NCBI GenBank assembly: GCA_019745975.1
Contig: JAIESQ010000060.1
Location: 1 to 64,000 of the forward strand
Direction of reading: 5' to 3'
From: Pirellulales bacterium
Lineage (GTDB): Bacteria > Planctomycetota > Planctomycetia > Pirellulales > JAEUIK01
Length of the DNA: 64,000 bases
Of the stretch, positions 8,683 through 17,650 are shown piece after piece. The notes under the pieces were generated by a model, which saw nothing but the letters and a program-made list of their open reading frames with translations, was not told where the DNA came from and did not search any database. Made by a program: the position numbers and the translations under genes. Positions within the stretch are counted from its first letter, which is position 1. Each line of letters begins with the position of its first letter.

Positions 8683-10043
8683 CCTCAAGCGCGAGGAATT
8701 TCCGCAGCCGTGCCACCGCCCAGCAGCTTCGGCGGCGGGTCGCCTTTACCCTGCTCGAACTGCTCCTGGCCATGGTCTTGGCGGGCGCGCTGATGGCCGG
8801 GCTATGGGGAATCCTGTCGCTCAACCTCCGCACGTTTGAAGCCGGGCGCGTTAAGACCCAACGTGCGCAGCTCACGCGTGCCTTGGCCGAGCGAATTGAA
8901 GACGACCTGCGCAATCTGGCGCCGCTGGCTGAAGAAACTCGGGCGACTCACGATCGCCTGAACGCTGCCGGCGCGACAGCTTCCTCGTTTGACGCTATGC
9001 CCTCGGCCGCTGCCGCGCCAATCTCGAATCCATCGGCAGTTGTCGCATCGCCTTCCCAGCCCGGGCTCGGCCCAGCAGCGGGCGTCGCGCCGCCAGTCAT
9101 TCCGCCGCCGCCTGCCAATGCGGCCGAATCACCGTCAGCGGTCGATGCAGCAACACCCCCCGCCTATGTTCCTGCGCGTATCGATTCGCTCGTCGGTTCG
9201 TCGCACGCCTTGCAGTTGCGCGTGTCGAACTGTGCCGCCGCGGCCGACGCACCGCCCGCGACCGATGCCAGCGGGCAGCTCGTCAATCCGCTGCCGCGCG
9301 ATTTGCTCGTCGTCGAATACCGACTCGAACAACCTCAATCGGCGCCACAGCCAGTCGAGGGAATCGCTGCTCGCAGCGGGCCGGCTTGGCGCGGCGCGGG
9401 TTTGACGCGTCGACAGCGCGCCTGGTCGATCGAGGCTACCTCGCCCGACGCGTTCGCCGCCGATGACACTGCCAGCTTCTTGACCTCCGATACGGGGTCA
9501 GCAGCCGCCGACAATGCCTTCACGACAGGCGCGGATGGCGTATTGCCTATCAACCCATCGCCGGTTGGCGACTACGATTCGCTCGATCCGACGAACAGGC
9601 CAGGCAGTACGCAGGCTTCGCTGCCGACCGCTCCTGGCAACCCTAGCCAGCAACTCTTTGTACCGGAAGTCACCGGCTGGCAGTTGCGCTACTTCGACGG
9701 CGCTCAATGGCACGCCCAATGGCACAGCGCCCGCAAGGGGCTGCCCGTGGCGATCGAAGTCACGCTGTCGCTGCGAGCAGAAGAACCGTCCACGCGCCGC
9801 CGACCGCGCACAGCCGACTCGAGCTCGACACTTGCTACCGCCGCGATCGACGACCTAGCCGACACTGGCCAGCGCGACGAGACGCTGCGCCTGGTCGTCT
9901 GCTTGCCGGCGGCGCTGGGACCGGTTTCGGCGCGTGGATCGCGGGAAGCCGCGAGTGCAAGCCTGAACGGGCCCATGCCCGGCGCTGCGGGCGCAATGAC
10001 TTCGCCTGCCCACGATTCACCAACGCCGCGAGGGTTGCCATGA
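8679..10043 (+). CDS. gspJ: minor pseudopilin, GspJ-like, with large Ala/Pro-rich insert
   Basis: 454 residues, much longer than typical GspJ (about 200). The start at 8679 is set by the ATGA overlap with gspI. The N-terminal signal is RRRVA followed by FTLLELLLAM. The residue before the cleavage site is therefore alanine (A22), whereas nearly all prepilins have glycine. A low-complexity Ala/Pro/Ser segment (about 100-165) and further polar insertions split the GspJ-like core (LRVSNCA, VVEYRLEQP, WQLRYFDGAQW, LPVAIEVTL). It ends in another ATGA overlap with gspK. The position and the W-x-LRY-DG strand support GspJ. Confidence 0.75.
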   Translation: MTSSARNFRSRATAQQLRRRVAFTLLELLLAMVLAGALMAGLWGILSLNLRTFEAGRVKTQRAQLTRALAERIEDDLRNLAPLAEETRATHDRLNAAGATASSFDAMPSAAAAPISNPSAVVASPSQPGLGPAAGVAPPVIPPPPANAAESPSAVDAATPPAYVPARIDSLVGSSHALQLRVSNCAAAADAPPATDASGQLVNPLPRDLLVVEYRLEQPQSAPQPVEGIAARSGPAWRGAGLTRRQRAWSIEATSPDAFAADDTASFLTSDTGSAAADNAFTTGADGVLPINPSPVGDYDSLDPTNRPGSTQASLPTAPGNPSQQLFVPEVTGWQLRYFDGAQWHAQWHSARKGLPVAIEVTLSLRAEEPSTRRRPRTADSSSTLATAAIDDLADTGQRDETLRLVVCLPAALGPVSARGSREAASASLNGPMPGAAGAMTSPAHDSPTPRGLP

Positions 10044-11563
10044 CACGGCGCGCGATGGTGCTCGTACTGGTGCTGATTGTCGTCGCGATGATCAGCCTAG
10101 GCGCTTACAGCTTCAGCGAGCTGATGTTCGCCGAGTACCGCGGCGCGCGCTTGCACGAGCGCCGACTGCAGGCCCGCCTGGCCGCCGAATCTGCGGTCGA
10201 GTACGCCGCCGCCCGGCTCGCGCGCACTCTTGAAGATGAGCGCCAAGCCACGCCGACAGCCCCGCTCGATCCCTGGCGCGGCGTGCTCGTCTACGAGTCG
10301 GACGATCCTGCCGCCCGCGCGCGGTTCGCCGTTGTCGCGCCTCCCGTGGCCGGAGACGAAACGTTTAAGCTGCGTTTCGGGCTGGGCAACGAATCGGCGA
10401 AGCTGAATCTGCGGACCTTGTTGGACTGGGATCGCCAGCAACCCGGAGCGGCGCAAGCCGCGTTGATGCGGTTGCCTGGCATGCGCGAGGAACTGGCCGA
10501 CGCACTCCTCGATTGGATCGACGAAGACAACGTCCCCCGGCCACAAGGCGCCGAGGCCGAACACTATCAGTCGCTCGAACCGGCGTATCTGCCTGCCAAT
10601 CGGCCTCCCGCATCGCTGGCCGAACTGCTGCCGGTGCGCGGCATGACGCGGGCTCTGCTATTCGGCGACGACGCCAATCGCAACGGCTATCTAGAAACCG
10701 TCGAGCTCGATACTGCCCGCCGCCGCAGCGAGGGAACGATCGAAGAATCGACTCCCTTTGGCTGGGCGACCTACCTGACGGTGTCGAGCGCCGAAGGCAA
10801 TCTCGCTCCCAATGGTCGCCCGCGCATTGACGTGAATCGCCCCGAGCTTCAGTTGCTGTTTGATGATCTGGTGGCTACTTGCGATGAGAGCTGGGCCACG
10901 TTCATCGTCGCCTACCGGCAGTTCGGTCCCTATTTGGGGCCTGCCGCCAGCGGCGCGCTCCAATCGGCCGGGCTCGATTTCACCACGCCAGCCAAGTTTC
11001 GCATTGCGTCGCTGCTCGATCTGATCGCCGTTCGCGTGCAGATTCCCTCGGCCGGCAGCCGGGCTGCCGTCGTGCTGGCGTGTCCGTTCGAGAACAATCG
11101 CGACATGACGCGGCAGTACTTGCCCAAGCTGTTCGACTGGCTCACGACGACTCCGCCCACCGCGCGGACCGTTGGCCGAGTGAATGTCAATTTGGCGTGC
11201 CGCGAAGTCCTCTCCGCCGTGCCTAAGCTCGATCCCGTGCTGGTTGAAGAAATCCTCAGCAAGCGCGGCGCCGAAGCGGCGCTTTCACCGGACCGCCGGC
11301 ACATCTCCTGGCTCCTGGTCGAGGGGCTCGTGGAACTCGAACCGTTCAAGGCTCTGTTGCCCTATGTCACGACAGGGGGCGACGTTCACGCGGCACAAGT
11401 TGTTGGATTCCTCGACCAGCGCGGGCCGTTGGCGCGGGCCGAGGTGTTGCTGGATGCTACCCGCCGTCCGGTGCGGCTGTTAAGCTGGACAGACCTTACC
11501 CCCCTGGGGCGCGGCTTCGACGCCGAGTTGCTCGGCGCCGAACCAGCCGGCTCCGGACGGTAG
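10040..11563 (+). CDS. gspK: GspK-like pseudopilus tip protein
   Basis: 507 residues. A hydrophobic N-terminal helix (AMVLVLVLIVVAMISLG, about 5-21) comes first, without the glutamate 5 of other pseudopilins, as is usual for GspK. The long periplasmic part holds the SAM/helix-hairpin-helix-like region of the family: LMRLPGMREELADALLDWID (about 145-165), then the P-rich ANRPPASLAELLPVRGM. An acidic GDDANRNGYLE calcium-like loop follows. A second HhH-like unit is near LACREVLSAVPKLDPVLVEE. Longer than proteobacterial GspK (about 320), apparently through a duplicated C-terminal region. It would cap the pseudopilus with I and J. Confidence 0.8.
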   Translation: MTRRAMVLVLVLIVVAMISLGAYSFSELMFAEYRGARLHERRLQARLAAESAVEYAAARLARTLEDERQATPTAPLDPWRGVLVYESDDPAARARFAVVAPPVAGDETFKLRFGLGNESAKLNLRTLLDWDRQQPGAAQAALMRLPGMREELADALLDWIDEDNVPRPQGAEAEHYQSLEPAYLPANRPPASLAELLPVRGMTRALLFGDDANRNGYLETVELDTARRRSEGTIEESTPFGWATYLTVSSAEGNLAPNGRPRIDVNRPELQLLFDDLVATCDESWATFIVAYRQFGPYLGPAASGALQSAGLDFTTPAKFRIASLLDLIAVRVQIPSAGSRAAVVLACPFENNRDMTRQYLPKLFDWLTTTPPTARTVGRVNVNLACREVLSAVPKLDPVLVEEILSKRGAEAALSPDRRHISWLLVEGLVELEPFKALLPYVTTGGDVHAAQVVGFLDQRGPLARAEVLLDATRRPVRLLSWTDLTPLGRGFDAELLGAEPAGSGR

Positions 11564-11615
11564 GGCGCCCTCCGCAAGCCCCGCCGCCTTCCCGCCTGCC
11601 CTCGCGAGTTGCCCG

Positions 11616-13106
11616 ATGCCCCGCCTCCTGGCCGTCGAATGGGACGCGCAAGAAGCCCGCTTCGTGCTGGCCAACGTGCGCCGCGGCAATGTGCTGCTGG
11701 AGCAGGCGGGCTCGATCCCGCTTCCGCCCGCTCCCGAGGGCGAAAAGCTCCCCCCGGCAACCACGGGGCAGATCATTCGCACGGCGCTCGCCGCGCGTAG
11801 GATCGGCGGCCTGCCGGCGCTCGTGGTGATCGGACGCTCACAGGTCGAACTGCGCCAACTGACCTTGCCCCCCGCTCCCGACGACGAGCTGCCCGAGCTT
11901 GTGCGCAACCTGGCCCTGCGCGAATTGAGCTCAGCGAGCGAATCATCGATTGTCGATTTTGTGCGGCTGGCGGCCGAGCCCGGCGAGCAGCAGTTAGTGA
12001 TCGCCGCGGCACTCGCGGGCGAACAGCTCGCGCAGGACCTCGCGATCGCCAAGGGGGCCGGCTTGCGTCCCCGGCGCGTATTGCTGCGTCCCTATGCTGT
12101 CAGCGGGCTCTTGGCTCGACAGATGCAGCCGCGCGAACGGCTCTGCTTGTTGGTCGACGGCAATTCGCAAGAGGCCGAACTGATCGTGCTGTCCGACGGG
12201 CAAGTGGTCGTGTCGCGCACGGTCCGCTTGCCGCTGCCGGCCGAAGGCGAGCCGCCGCACGCGCCGCTCTTGGCCGAGGTTCGCCGCACGGTGATCGCGG
12301 TGCAGAATCAACCCGGCGGCGGCACCATCGACGCGGTTTATGTTTGCGGCGACTCCGACGAACAACAGGAGCTGGTGCGGGCGCTCGAGGAAGAGTTGTC
12401 GCTGGCCGCCGAGCTGTTCCGACCGCTGACGGGGCAGCAACTTGCCGCGGCCTTGCGCGACGAGCCGCTAGCACATGCGGGGCGCTACGCCGGGCTGATC
12501 GGCGCGCTGGTCGACGAAGCCCACGGTTCGCACGCGTTGGACTTCTTGCATCCCCGTCAGCCCGTGGCTCCGGCCGGCCGCCGCCGCATCGCCATCCTGG
12601 CGGCGAGCTTGTGCGCCGTGCTGGCGCTGGCCGGCTGGTATGCCGCCTGGAGTCGCTTTTCCACGGTCGACGCCGAGATCGCGCGTTACGCGCGCGAGCT
12701 CAAGGATCTCGACGCGACCGTCAAGCGCGCCGTCGAAAAAGAAACCGCGGTGGCCGCCATTGAGGAATGGTCGTTGGGCAATGTCTGCTGGCTCGACGAG
12801 CTGCGCGATCTGTCGGTGCGGTTCCCCAAGCCGCGCGACGCGGTCGTGCTGCGAATGACGTTGGCCGGCCGTCCGACCGGTGGCGGCACGATCGATCTCG
12901 AAGGGCTGGTCCGCGATCATTCGATCGTGCGGCGCATGGAAACCAGCTTGCGCGACGATCACCACGAAGTCGCCACTCGCCGCGTGCAGGAGAGCGTGCA
13001 AGGCGCCACCTACACGCTGCGGTTCGACACCTCGATCGGCGTCGCCACGCGCGACAAGAACGAATACCAAGACCAGTTGAGCACGGCGCGGACCGGCAAT
13101 CCCTGA
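11616..13106 (+). CDS. gspL: GspL/PilM-like assembly protein
   Basis: 496 residues. The N-terminal cytoplasmic part (about 1-310) has an actin-like ASKHA pattern as in PilM/GspL: it begins with LAVEWDAQEARFVLA, and LVDGNSQEAELIVLSDGQ (about 174-190) resembles a phosphate-binding strand-turn. One transmembrane segment (about 324-345, IAILAASLCAVLALAGWYAAW split across the membrane) is followed by a coiled coil and a small PilN/GspL-like periplasmic domain. GspL links the GspE ATPase to the membrane platform. It follows gspK by 52 bp and precedes the M-like gene by 8 bp. The domain mix resembles a PilM-PilN fusion. Confidence 0.75.
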   Translation: MPRLLAVEWDAQEARFVLANVRRGNVLLEQAGSIPLPPAPEGEKLPPATTGQIIRTALAARRIGGLPALVVIGRSQVELRQLTLPPAPDDELPELVRNLALRELSSASESSIVDFVRLAAEPGEQQLVIAAALAGEQLAQDLAIAKGAGLRPRRVLLRPYAVSGLLARQMQPRERLCLLVDGNSQEAELIVLSDGQVVVSRTVRLPLPAEGEPPHAPLLAEVRRTVIAVQNQPGGGTIDAVYVCGDSDEQQELVRALEEELSLAAELFRPLTGQQLAAALRDEPLAHAGRYAGLIGALVDEAHGSHALDFLHPRQPVAPAGRRRIAILAASLCAVLALAGWYAAWSRFSTVDAEIARYARELKDLDATVKRAVEKETAVAAIEEWSLGNVCWLDELRDLSVRFPKPRDAVVLRMTLAGRPTGGGTIDLEGLVRDHSIVRRMETSLRDDHHEVATRRVQESVQGATYTLRFDTSIGVATRDKNEYQDQLSTARTGNP

Positions 13107-13114
13107 TTCCGCTG

Positions 13115-14008
13115 ATGTCGAACATGAAGAAGCGCGAACGCATTCTTGCCATCATCGTTGGTCTGCTGGCCGTGGGAGTCGTCGGCAACTGGGTCTTCTC
13201 GCGCATGCTGCAAGGTCCCTTGGCGCAGCGCCAGGAGCGCGTCAAGAAGCTGAAGTCGGACATCGAAAAGCGCCAGGCTCACTTGCGCCGCGCGCGTCAA
13301 GCTGGCATCAAGCTGGCAGCCTGGCAGCAGCAATCGCTCCCGTCGAATGTCGAAGTCGCCAGCTCGCTCTATCAAGACTGGCTGCTCGAACTGTTGGGCC
13401 GCGCCGGCTTCAAAAGCCCGCACGTCGATCGCGGCGAGCCGCTCGCCCGCAAAGGGGTCTTTCACCGCTTGCCCTTCGCAGTGCGCGGGCGGGCCACGCT
13501 CGGCGAGCTGACCCAGTTTCTCTATGAGTTCTATCGGGCCGATCACTTGCACCAGATCGCGCGGATCGGCATCACTCCGTTGCCGAAGACCGACCAGTTG
13601 GACCTGAGCCTTTCGATCGAAGCGCTCGTCCTGCCGCGCGCCGAAAGTGGCGACCAGCTCTCGACGCGTAAGAGCGACACGCTGGCTTCGGAGCGGATCG
13701 AAGACTATCAGCCGATCGTCGCCCGCAACCTGTTTGGCCAAGGCGCCGGCGGTACCGACCCCGCCGAGTTCGTGCTGCTGACGGCCGTGACCGATGTCGG
13801 CGGCCAGACCCAAGCCTGGCTTTCGTTGCGCGCGACGGGCGAGGTGCTCAAGCTGCGCCCCGGCGATAGCTTCGAAGTCGGCCAGTTTCACGGCACGATC
13901 ACCGAAATCCGCCCCCCCGACGTGGTGATTCAGGCTGAAGATGAACGCTGGCTGCTGACACTGGGCGACAAGCTCAGCCAGGCGACCGCGCTGCCCCCCG
14001 ATTTCTAA
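13115..14008 (+). CDS. GspM/PilO-like protein with a GspC/PilP-like C-terminal domain
   Basis: 297 residues. A short cytoplasmic N-terminus and one membrane helix (ILAIIVGLLAVGVVGNWVF, about 10-28) come first, then a coiled coil (about 35-75) and a PilO/GspM-like ferredoxin fold (about 80-175, including LPFAVRGRATLGELTQFLYE). From about 200 there is a second part: YQPIVARNLFG, then ATGEVLKLRPGDSFEVGQF and a strand-rich end. This is the pattern of the GspC homology region/PilP, which contacts the secretin. A fused M-C protein would replace the missing gspC. It is the last gene of the run; ATGs at 13115 and 13124 are both possible. Confidence 0.65.
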   Translation: MSNMKKRERILAIIVGLLAVGVVGNWVFSRMLQGPLAQRQERVKKLKSDIEKRQAHLRRARQAGIKLAAWQQQSLPSNVEVASSLYQDWLLELLGRAGFKSPHVDRGEPLARKGVFHRLPFAVRGRATLGELTQFLYEFYRADHLHQIARIGITPLPKTDQLDLSLSIEALVLPRAESGDQLSTRKSDTLASERIEDYQPIVARNLFGQGAGGTDPAEFVLLTAVTDVGGQTQAWLSLRATGEVLKLRPGDSFEVGQFHGTITEIRPPDVVIQAEDERWLLTLGDKLSQATALPPDF

Positions 14009-14152
14009 CTGCATGCATCGAGAATCGTTCGCGCCGCTTCACGAGTTTTCCTGGCGATTCCGTGAGATTTGCGCGAACCAAGCGTGAAAAACTCGCGTAC
14101 CGTTGACAAACCAAAACCACGGGTAGAGACTTCCCTCGTTGGGGGTCTCCTT

Positions 14153-14198
14153 AGAGCCTATCCGAGAACCGCTCGCGAGCGGTTCTCGGATAGGCTCT
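14153..14198. repeat. 46-bp perfect palindrome
   Basis: The 23-bp arm 14153-14175 (AGAGCCTATCCGAGAACCGC then TCG) is followed without spacer by its exact complement at 14176-14198. It lies 62 bp before the thioredoxin-like gene and 145 bp after the secretion operon. As RNA it would form a very stable hairpin without a T run. It could be a transcription attenuator or terminator, a protein-binding site, or the joined ends of a deleted mobile element. Confidence 0.95.
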
Positions 14199-14259
14199 TC
14201 GATGGAACCCGCGCTAGTTGCTGTACCCGGTTCGATCCCTGCCGAGGAGAGTGCCAAAG

Positions 14260-14871
14260 ATGATTCGCAAATTCGCCTGCCCTGCGGCCCTGTTCGTGTT
14301 CGCGATCTCGTATGCCGCGGTCGCCGAAGCTGGCAAATTCAACAAAGTTCTCAGCCCGGGCGATCAAGCCCCGGAGTGGACCAGTCTGGTCGGCACCGAT
14401 GACAAGCAGCACTCGTTGGCCGACTACAAGAACGCCGACGTGTTGGTGCTGGTCTTCACGTGCAATCATTGCCCGGTCGCCATCGCCCTGGAAGACCGCA
14501 TCATCGAGCTGCAAAAGGACTACGCCGGCAAGAAGGTGCAAGTGATCGCGGTCAACGTCAACAAGGGTGAGGACGACGACCTCGATAACATGAAGGAGCG
14601 CGTGACGGAAAAAGGCTTCAACTTCCCCTACTTGTTCGACCCCAGCCAGGCGATCGCCCGCGATTATGGCGCGCGCGTCACGCCCGACGTCGTCGTGCTG
14701 AACAAGGCCCGCAAGGTCGTCTATACGGGCGCGATTGACGACAACTGGAAAGACGCGACGAGCGTCGGCCATCGCTATGTTCGCGATGCCATCGACGCCA
14801 CGCTGGGAGGCCAAGAGCCCAAGGTGACCGAGACGCGCGCCGAAGGCTGCGGCATCAGGTACGAGAAGTAA
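14260..14871 (+). CDS. exported thioredoxin-like (redoxin) protein with CNHC motif
   Basis: 203 residues. The ATG at 14260 has GAGGAGAG upstream and a clear signal peptide (CPAALFVFAISYAAVAEAG). A redoxin/AhpC-TSA-type thioredoxin fold follows, with FTCNHCPVA placing the CxxC pair at C68 and C71. The cis-proline is in ARVTPDVVVLN. This C-N-H-C-P-V variant is typical of a TlpA-related family common in planctomycetes and differs from the WC-PC of classical thioredoxins. Thiol-disulfide exchange or peroxide reduction outside the cytoplasm is likely. A second thioredoxin-like gene follows 124 bp downstream. Confidence 0.85.
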   Translation: MIRKFACPAALFVFAISYAAVAEAGKFNKVLSPGDQAPEWTSLVGTDDKQHSLADYKNADVLVLVFTCNHCPVAIALEDRIIELQKDYAGKKVQVIAVNVNKGEDDDLDNMKERVTEKGFNFPYLFDPSQAIARDYGARVTPDVVVLNKARKVVYTGAIDDNWKDATSVGHRYVRDAIDATLGGQEPKVTETRAEGCGIRYEK

Positions 14872-14995
14872 GCGACGCCTGGCTGCTTACACAGAATGAT
14901 CCGTCGCCGTCGGCAACCCTCGGGACGCCGGCGGCGACGTTTTCTTTTCGGGCAACGATTTTCGCCGGTGCAGCCTGCCTGCGGGGGAGCTACCG

Positions 14996-15622
14996 ATGAC
15001 AAACTCGAGTTCCTTGTGCCGAATGGCTGGCTTGCTCTTGACCGGCTTTCTCCTAGCCACGGGCTGCTCCGGGCGATCACCGACGTCAACCGGTGAAGCA
15101 CCGAGCAACCTATCGGACCAAACGACCGATCAAGCAGCTCCTGCGGAAGCCAGCGCCGCCGCGACGAACGAGCCCGCCATCAAAGTGGTCGACGCCCAAG
15201 GGCTCGACGAGATCATCGAGAACAACGAAGGGCGCGTCGTGTTGGTCGATTTTTGGGCCACCTGGTGCAGTCCTTGCAAGAAGATGTTTCCGCATACGGT
15301 CGAGCTTGCGCGCCAGCACGCCGCCGAGGGGCTCTCCGTCGTCACTGTTTCGTGCGACTCCGCCAAGGCGGAGCCCCAAGTGGTGGCGTTCCTGCAGCAG
15401 TTTCCCGCGCAAGAAGCGGCCCTCGAACACGTGCGCGTGGCCGACGATCGCACCTTCGTCGACGATTTCAAGATCGAGAATGGTACGCTTCCCTACCTGC
15501 GCATCTACGGCCGCGATGGCCAGGTGCTGCGCACGTTCGTGCAAGGCGATCCGCAGGGATCCGGCTTCGACGACGCTGACGTCGAAGCGGCGGTCAAAGA
15601 GGCTCTGGCCGCCGGAAAATAG
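14996..15622 (+). CDS. thioredoxin-family lipoprotein (TlpA-like)
   Basis: 208 residues. The lipobox LATGC puts the lipidated cysteine at position 24, followed by a disordered Ser/Thr/Ala linker to about 60. The thioredoxin domain has DFWATWCSPCKKM with the redox pair C91-C94, and the cis-proline in NGTLPYLRIYG. It is predicted to be a membrane-anchored thiol-disulfide oxidoreductase, as in TlpA/ResA-type proteins. The G-x-L-P-Y-L cis-Pro loop is unlike the ITS-P consensus of TlpA but acceptable. RBS GGGGGAG lies upstream. A HEAT/TPR protein follows on the same strand. Confidence 0.88.
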   Translation: MTNSSSLCRMAGLLLTGFLLATGCSGRSPTSTGEAPSNLSDQTTDQAAPAEASAAATNEPAIKVVDAQGLDEIIENNEGRVVLVDFWATWCSPCKKMFPHTVELARQHAAEGLSVVTVSCDSAKAEPQVVAFLQQFPAQEAALEHVRVADDRTFVDDFKIENGTLPYLRIYGRDGQVLRTFVQGDPQGSGFDDADVEAAVKEALAAGK

Positions 15623-15720
15623 CATTCCGGCGTCCCGCGACGCGCGCACGACAAAACACGTTCGTTCTTGCCCAATCAGCCGCGCGGCCAGTATCTTGGA
15701 GTCCAGGCAATTCGTAGTTG

Positions 15721-17586
15721 ATGGGCTATTCCATGATTCGATGCGTTCTCAATCGCGACCACTGCTTGTGGTTGCGTAATATTGCCGCGGCGTGTTTGGC
15801 GCTCTTGGCGACTAGCACCCCTAGCTGGTCCGATGAAACCGGGCAGAAGCCCGCCGAGACCGCCGAGGCGCCCGATGCAGCGGCCGCCGCCGGTGACGAC
15901 GATCAGATCGCCAAGCTCATTCGCCAGTTGGGCGACCAGCGGTTCGCCGTGCGCGAGTCCGCCCAGCAGGAGCTTGCCCGGCTAGGTTTCGAGGCGTTCG
16001 AGGCCCTGACCGAAGCGGAGAACGACGCCGACATCGAAGTAGCGTCGCGCGCCCGCTACCTGGTGCGGCTGATGCGCTTCGAGTTCGCGCGCCCCGACGA
16101 TCCGCCCGAAGTCAAACAGGCCCTGCAAGAATACGAATCGCTCGACGCGGCTGGCCGTCTCGATCGCATTCGTCGCCTGGCGACGCAAGTGGACGAGCCG
16201 CACCTAAGCGCGCTGTGCCGGCTGGTGCGCTTCGAGAAGTCGCAGACCCTCTCCAAGCGCGCGGCCCTGGCGGTCATGCAGCAAAAGCCCGGGGCCTTGC
16301 CGGCGGATAAGCGCGCCGAGATCATTCGCAATTCGTTGGGTAAAAGCCCGCGCCCGGCCGCGGCCTGGTTGCGCTCGTATCTCGATGTCGACGGGCAAGC
16401 GCCCGAGGCCGTCGCCAAATTCGCCGAGCTAGTCAAAGCCGAAGAGCAATTGCTTGCCGACGCGGCCGATCGCACCCAGCCCGATATCGTCATCGCACTG
16501 TTGTGGGTGGAAGCCGATTTGCTCGAACGCCTGGGCCGCGCCGAGGAGTCGGTCGCGGTGATGGAGCGGATCGCGGCGCTCGAGCCGGGCGACACCGCGT
16601 CGCTCTTCACGCTGCTCGATCGCCTCAGCGATCGCAAGGCCTGGACGGTGATCGATGGGCTGGCCACGCGCCTGGCCGAGCGCTTTAATCAAGAGGCCGT
16701 GCTCGGCTACGCGCTGGCGGCCGCGCGTCGCAAGCAAGGAGACGAAACCCGAGCCAAGGAAGCGGCCGATCGCGCGTTTGGTCTCAATCCCAACGAGGCC
16801 AACGCGCACCTGGAAGTCGCTCAGCACTTGCAGCGGCAGGGAGCCAGCGATTGGTCGGAACGCGAGTTCCGCCACGTCATCCAGCTTGGTCCCCCTGAAG
16901 GAATCAACGCCATCTATGCTGGCACGCTGCTGGCCGACCTGCTCCACGACAAAGGTGACGATGAGCAGGCGGCGCAGGTGCTCGAAACCACGCTAGCCAG
17001 CCTGGCGAAGGCGAACCAGGCGGGCGGCGACGCCGTCGATCCACGGGGTTTCTTGAACAAGCACGTCAATACCCGCTTCAACTACTATCGCGCCTGCCAT
17101 CTCGCTAGTGTGCCCGACGAAGCCAAGCAGCTCGAGCACCTGCTCGAGGCAGCCAAGCACGACCCGCAGGATGCCGATGTCTTGATCGCCTTGCACCGCC
17201 TGCAAAACCTCAGTCCCGAGCAGCGTCAGCAGACCGAGGGCTGGATCGCCAGCGCGGCGGCCGAATTTCGCCGGCAGATCGCCGAGAATCCCGGCGATCC
17301 GCTCCCTTACAATCAGCTCGCCTGGCTGTTGAGCAACACCGACCGCGACCAGCAAGAAGCGCTCAAGTGCTCGCTCGAGTCGCTCAAGCTGCGCCCCGAT
17401 TCCGCCGGTTTCATGGACACGCTGGCGCGCTGCTACTTCGCGCTGAAGGACTACGAGCGGGCGGTCGAATGGCAAACCAAGGCGGTCGCCGGCGAGCCGC
17501 ACTCGGGCCTCATGCGCCGGCAGCTCGAATTGTTCCAGAAGACGCTCGCCGAAAAACAAGCCGAAGCTCCCGGCGACAAGTCTTGA
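15721..17586 (+). CDS. exported HEAT/TPR-repeat protein
   Basis: About 621 residues. The ATG at 15721 or 15733 precedes a signal peptide (NIAAACLALLATSTPSWS). A HEAT-like region (about 60-130: LIRQLGDQRFAVRESAQQEL) of the kind that scans along membrane-bound or secreted planctomycete proteins comes first. A helical middle follows, then at least four TPR-like units. These include GDETRAKEAADRAFGLNPNE, GDDEQAAQVLETTLASL, QEALKCSLESLKLRPDSAGF and DYERAVEWQTKAVAGEP. A scaffold or assembly role is likely, with no catalytic motif. It is co-directional with the thioredoxin-like genes (98 bp upstream). Confidence 0.8.
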   Translation: MGYSMIRCVLNRDHCLWLRNIAAACLALLATSTPSWSDETGQKPAETAEAPDAAAAAGDDDQIAKLIRQLGDQRFAVRESAQQELARLGFEAFEALTEAENDADIEVASRARYLVRLMRFEFARPDDPPEVKQALQEYESLDAAGRLDRIRRLATQVDEPHLSALCRLVRFEKSQTLSKRAALAVMQQKPGALPADKRAEIIRNSLGKSPRPAAAWLRSYLDVDGQAPEAVAKFAELVKAEEQLLADAADRTQPDIVIALLWVEADLLERLGRAEESVAVMERIAALEPGDTASLFTLLDRLSDRKAWTVIDGLATRLAERFNQEAVLGYALAAARRKQGDETRAKEAADRAFGLNPNEANAHLEVAQHLQRQGASDWSEREFRHVIQLGPPEGINAIYAGTLLADLLHDKGDDEQAAQVLETTLASLAKANQAGGDAVDPRGFLNKHVNTRFNYYRACHLASVPDEAKQLEHLLEAAKHDPQDADVLIALHRLQNLSPEQRQQTEGWIASAAAEFRRQIAENPGDPLPYNQLAWLLSNTDRDQQEALKCSLESLKLRPDSAGFMDTLARCYFALKDYERAVEWQTKAVAGEPHSGLMRRQLELFQKTLAEKQAEAPGDKS

Positions 17587-17650
17587 GGTCGCGCTGCCTC
17601 GCGCGATCCGCTCGCCCTAACTTTCCACTCCGTTCGGGAGCTCGTTAACG

